Below the pieces are notes generated by a model. It was not told the origin of the DNA. It ran no database searches and saw only the letters and a program-made list of their open reading frames with translations. The translations under genes and the position numbers were made by a program. DNA of 64,000 nt from CALCCV01 sp964388665 (GTDB taxonomy: Bacteria; Bdellovibrionota; Bdellovibrionia; Bdellovibrionales; Bdellovibrionaceae), in assembly GCA_964388665.1 (NCBI GenBank), contig CAYMBJ010000009.1, positions 1 through 64,000 on the forward strand. Reading direction: 5' to 3'. Below are positions 61,564-64,000 of this stretch, piece by piece. Numbering within the stretch: position 1 is the stretch's first letter; every line of letters starts with the position of its first letter.

Positions 61564-62345
61564 TTATATTCCTTTTTTATCAGATCTGCCATGGCACGAC
61601 TTTTTTCGCGAAACTGCCCTTCAGGGTAGAGCTTTAATAGCTCTTCGAATTTTTCAATTGCTAATTTCTTTTGACCCATGCGATAGCGGGAAATGGCAGC
61701 ATAATACTGTGCCTCGTCTCTTTGAATTTTAACACAGATTCCAGTGGCTCTATCCAAAGCATCGGTGGCCTCCTGAAAACTTTTAAGCTCAAACAATGAC
61801 CTGCCATAATAGGTTGCCGTGTAGCAGTTGCCTCGATCCATCTGCAAACTCTTGTAAAAGCTCTCACGAGCCAGTCCGTACCTTTTATTTTCGAAATGCA
61901 AAAGCCCCTGAGTAAAGTGTACTTTTTGTGGCATGGGATAAATCAAATCTGCAAAAACCTGATTGAGCAATTCCTGTGCCTGGCCAAATTTCTTTTGGCT
62001 AACCAACACCCTTGCCAAATTGACTTTCGCATCAGAATTATTTGGGGTTAAGCCGATGGCCATACGCAGATGTTTTTCTGCCAACTCGAACTGCTTCAGC
62101 ATAAAGTAGGTAAGACCTAAATTGTTATGCAACTCGGAGTTGGACTCGTCGAGCTTCTCAGCTCGCAAATACTCAGCCAAAGCCTGATGATAGATGCCTC
62201 TTTCGTATAGGGCACTTCCCATTTGCGAATGAAGAGCGGCCTTTTCTTGACGCTCTTCCTGTGCAGAGGTGCATCCTATAAGGGAAAATATAAAAATGAC
62301 GATTGCCAGTGACTTCACCCATCCAGTAAATCCTGAAAGACCCAT
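61560..62345 (-). CDS. TPR lipoprotein, PilF/PilW-like
   Basis: A 261-aa lipoprotein (signal ending LIGC) made of tetratricopeptide repeats (about 35-250, for example AEYLRAEKLDESNSELHNNLGL). This is the layout of PilF/PilW pilotins that help assemble the type IV pilus secretin, and of general envelope scaffolds. The pilT gene is in the window but remote. It overlaps rodZ by four bases and follows the RNA methyltransferase by 12 bases. Confidence 0.8.
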   Translation of the reverse strand: MGLSGFTGWVKSLAIVIFIFSLIGCTSAQEERQEKAALHSQMGSALYERGIYHQALAEYLRAEKLDESNSELHNNLGLTYFMLKQFELAEKHLRMAIGLTPNNSDAKVNLARVLVSQKKFGQAQELLNQVFADLIYPMPQKVHFTQGLLHFENKRYGLARESFYKSLQMDRGNCYTATYYGRSLFELKSFQEATDALDRATGICVKIQRDEAQYYAAISRYRMGQKKLAIEKFEELLKLYPEGQFREKSRAMADLIKKEYK

Positions 62346-62357
62346 CGAGTCAATGGG

Positions 62358-63518
62358 TCAATGTTCCCAAACAATGCTGGCCATGACCTCGAAATGAGGA
62401 GTTTGCGGAAACATTTCGTAGATAAAAATCTGACTGACCTTAAAGCGACCTCCCGGCTGAGGTCGGCAGATGATTTTGAGATCGCGCAAAAACGTCATAA
62501 AATTGCAGCTAATGTAAATCAGCCTCATGGGCTGGGAAATCGCTAAAACTTCACTAACTTCAGGCTCCAATCCGCCCCGTGGCGGATCCACCACAACGAG
62601 ACTGCCTTCATCTATTCCCACTGACGTCACAAAATTCTTGATTCCACTCGCATAAAAATTGACCCGAGCATGAAATTTGCGTCGAAGGGCCTCCTGCTGC
62701 GCCTTTTTGATCAAAATCGGACTGCCATCGACACCAATAATTTTGCCTTTAAAGTTTTCTGCCAACTGAAAAGTGAAATTACCGCTGCCACAATAAAAAT
62801 CAAAGACCCGCGAAACTCCATCCGTTTCGAGCACACTCAAAAGATCGCTTTGAATTTGCTGATTCTGTTCAGCATTGACTTGAGCGAACACCCCTTCAAA
62901 ATTATCCGCAAACTCAGTGCGCAGCTGCGCCTCGCCCGAGTCATTCAAAATGATCTCGTGCTTGCCCAACTTCGAACTCTCCTCCCAAAGGCTGGACCAG
63001 CGTTTGCGAATGGCTTCATCAGCAATGTGGCAATCTACAACATCAATCAATTCGTGGCTGTGGTGAGCGCGATAGGCCCAACCCGACTCGGTTCTGACAG
63101 GTTGAACACGATTGCGATACGAATAGGATTTGGGAGACTTGCGCAGTGAAATATTGGGAGTCGAGCCAACCCACACAGACGGCTCGAACTTGGCGGAAAA
63201 ATTTGTCGTGAAAAAATTGAGCTTTTCTTGCAACTGCCGTGCGGCATCAAGGTGCTGCCATTGGCAACCACCACATCTGGTGAACACAGAGCAGGGCGCC
63301 GGTCGACGGTCAGCGGAAGGCTCCAAAATTTTCAGGAGGCGCGCCTCACCAAAGTCCTTTTTTTGGAGAGTGATCTCCACTTCGACCAGTTCTCCAGGAA
63401 TAACAAAAGGTACAAAAAGCACAAAGCCTTCGTGGCGGCATACACCGCGCCCCAAAGGCTCTAATGACTCAACTTTAACTATTGCTTTTTTGCCAAGTAG
63501 ATCTGATTTGTTGCTCAA
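62358..63518 (-). CDS. 23S rRNA/tRNA m5U methyltransferase (RlmD/TrmA family)
   Basis: A 386-aa S-adenosylmethionine-dependent uridine C5 methyltransferase. An N-terminal TRAM domain (about 10-65) is followed by an iron-sulfur pattern C-x5-C-x2-C in PCSVFTRCGGC. The methylase core shows FDFYCGSGNFTF, VVDPPRGG and ISCNFMTFLRDL; the last holds the catalytic Cys, though the usual SCNP reads SCNF here. RlmD, RlmC and RumA-type members cannot be separated by eye. It follows ndk by 8 bases. Confidence 0.87.
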   Translation of the reverse strand: MSNKSDLLGKKAIVKVESLEPLGRGVCRHEGFVLFVPFVIPGELVEVEITLQKKDFGEARLLKILEPSADRRPAPCSVFTRCGGCQWQHLDAARQLQEKLNFFTTNFSAKFEPSVWVGSTPNISLRKSPKSYSYRNRVQPVRTESGWAYRAHHSHELIDVVDCHIADEAIRKRWSSLWEESSKLGKHEIILNDSGEAQLRTEFADNFEGVFAQVNAEQNQQIQSDLLSVLETDGVSRVFDFYCGSGNFTFQLAENFKGKIIGVDGSPILIKKAQQEALRRKFHARVNFYASGIKNFVTSVGIDEGSLVVVDPPRGGLEPEVSEVLAISQPMRLIYISCNFMTFLRDLKIICRPQPGGRFKVSQIFIYEMFPQTPHFEVMASIVWEH

Positions 63519-63526
63519 AATTTCTC

Positions 63527-63952
63527 TTAAGCGTTGCAGATCTCATTTTTATCAAAGAACAGCGCGATCTCTCGCGCCGCCGAAGTGGCGCTGTCGGAAC
63601 CATGCACAGCATTTTCACCTACACTGTCGCCATGCTTGGCGCGAATTGTCCCAGGATTTGCCTTTTTTGGATCCGTCGCACCCATGATATCCCGGTTCTT
63701 TAGCACTGCATTTTCGCCGCTCAAAACCATCAACATCACAGGACCCGATGTCATAAAGCTAACGAGCTCACCAAAGAAAGGACGCTCCTTGTGTTCAGCA
63801 TAAAACTCCTCGCACTTGGCTTTGCTCAGAATTGTCAATTTGGCTGCGGCAATTTTTAAGCCCTGAGTTTCAAAAATAGAAATGATATCACCGATTACGC
63901 CCTTTTTTATTGCATTGGGCTTGATTATTGAAAAAGTCTGTTCTTTAGCCAT
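63527..63952 (-). CDS. ndk: Nucleoside diphosphate kinase
   Basis: A 141-aa enzyme that transfers the gamma phosphate between nucleoside di- and triphosphates. Complete: KPNAIKKG near the start, the nucleotide-binding region, and the phosphohistidine in ENAVHGSDS (about residue 116). The start is preceded by AAGGAG. It is the first gene of a minus-strand series running to 57766; its promoter is at the right edge of the window. Confidence 0.97.
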   Translation of the reverse strand: MAKEQTFSIIKPNAIKKGVIGDIISIFETQGLKIAAAKLTILSKAKCEEFYAEHKERPFFGELVSFMTSGPVMLMVLSGENAVLKNRDIMGATDPKKANPGTIRAKHGDSVGENAVHGSDSATSAAREIALFFDKNEICNA

Positions 63953-64000
63953 CGTCTTTGTCTCCTTACTTTAGCATTGATTTTAAAATTTTACCCATAT

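Noticed and set aside
1..64000. tRNA, rRNA and CRISPR arrays
   Set aside because: Reading the gaps showed no T-loop/acceptor pairs, no rRNA-like sequence and no regularly spaced repeats.

Overview
The window looks like chromosome of a Bdellovibrionota (Bdellovibrio-like) bacterium of moderate G+C content. The main pointers are two regulators of the TIGR02147 type, a family largely associated with Bdellovibrio relatives and Fibrobacter, an unusual density of lipoproteins and exported proteins, a full deoxynucleoside-salvage set, and the core gene order rplU-rpmA-obgE-nadD/rsfS-rlmH. I saw no tRNA, rRNA, CRISPR array or complete insertion sequence. Gene starts below were chosen from ribosome binding sites and family alignments and often differ from the longest open frame.

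Region by region: 1-3.6 kb holds a possible mobile-element end, an exported amidohydrolase and an unknown lipoprotein. 3.6-12.4 kb (mostly minus strand) is stress and quality control: lon with a clear terminator, a DksA-like pair (one intact, one without zinc ligands), an LpoA/LppC-like lipoprotein, grpE-dnaJ (zinc-finger-less J protein) and hemW. 12.4-17.3 kb (plus) has a two-domain M16 peptidase, an unknown protein and tatA/B-tatC. 17.4-22.4 kb is the most unusual part: two TIGR02147 regulators, each beside an exported protein with a glycine run and an HE motif, plus an exported protein ending in two cysteine-rich repeats. Both regulator promoter regions carry a perfect 7-bp dyad, and the first regulator appears to be leaderless.

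22.4-31.6 kb (minus) holds a Sel1-repeat lipoprotein, katG, a three-gene acyl-CoA carboxylase operon and asnS. 31.7-36.1 kb has a subtilisin-like lipoprotein and the salvage genes deoC, thymidine phosphorylase and purine nucleoside phosphorylase, followed by pilT. 37.3-46.3 kb (plus) is a housekeeping run: rng, rplU with a long histone-H1-like tail, rpmA, obgE, a nadD-rsfS fusion, rlmH, a comF-like gene, lolA, rimO and an unknown gene. 46.4-54.5 kb holds exported or surface proteins: a CotH-kinase-like lipoprotein, an exported GlgX/isoamylase-type enzyme, a TPR protein and a pilin-like two-TM protein. 54.7-57.8 kb has a DUF2203 gene, nadE, a DnaQ-like exonuclease and a ferredoxin. 57.8-64 kb (minus) appears to be one transcription unit: ndk, an RNA m5U methyltransferase, a TPR lipoprotein, a RodZ-like protein, a GT39-type glycosyltransferase and a degenerate PHP-like membrane protein.

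The exported amidohydrolase, subtilase and debranching enzyme, together with nucleoside salvage and NAD synthesis, fit a life of degrading and recycling other cells' contents; this is inference. The best candidate for an undescribed system is the paired regulator/exported-protein locus at 17.4-22.4 kb.
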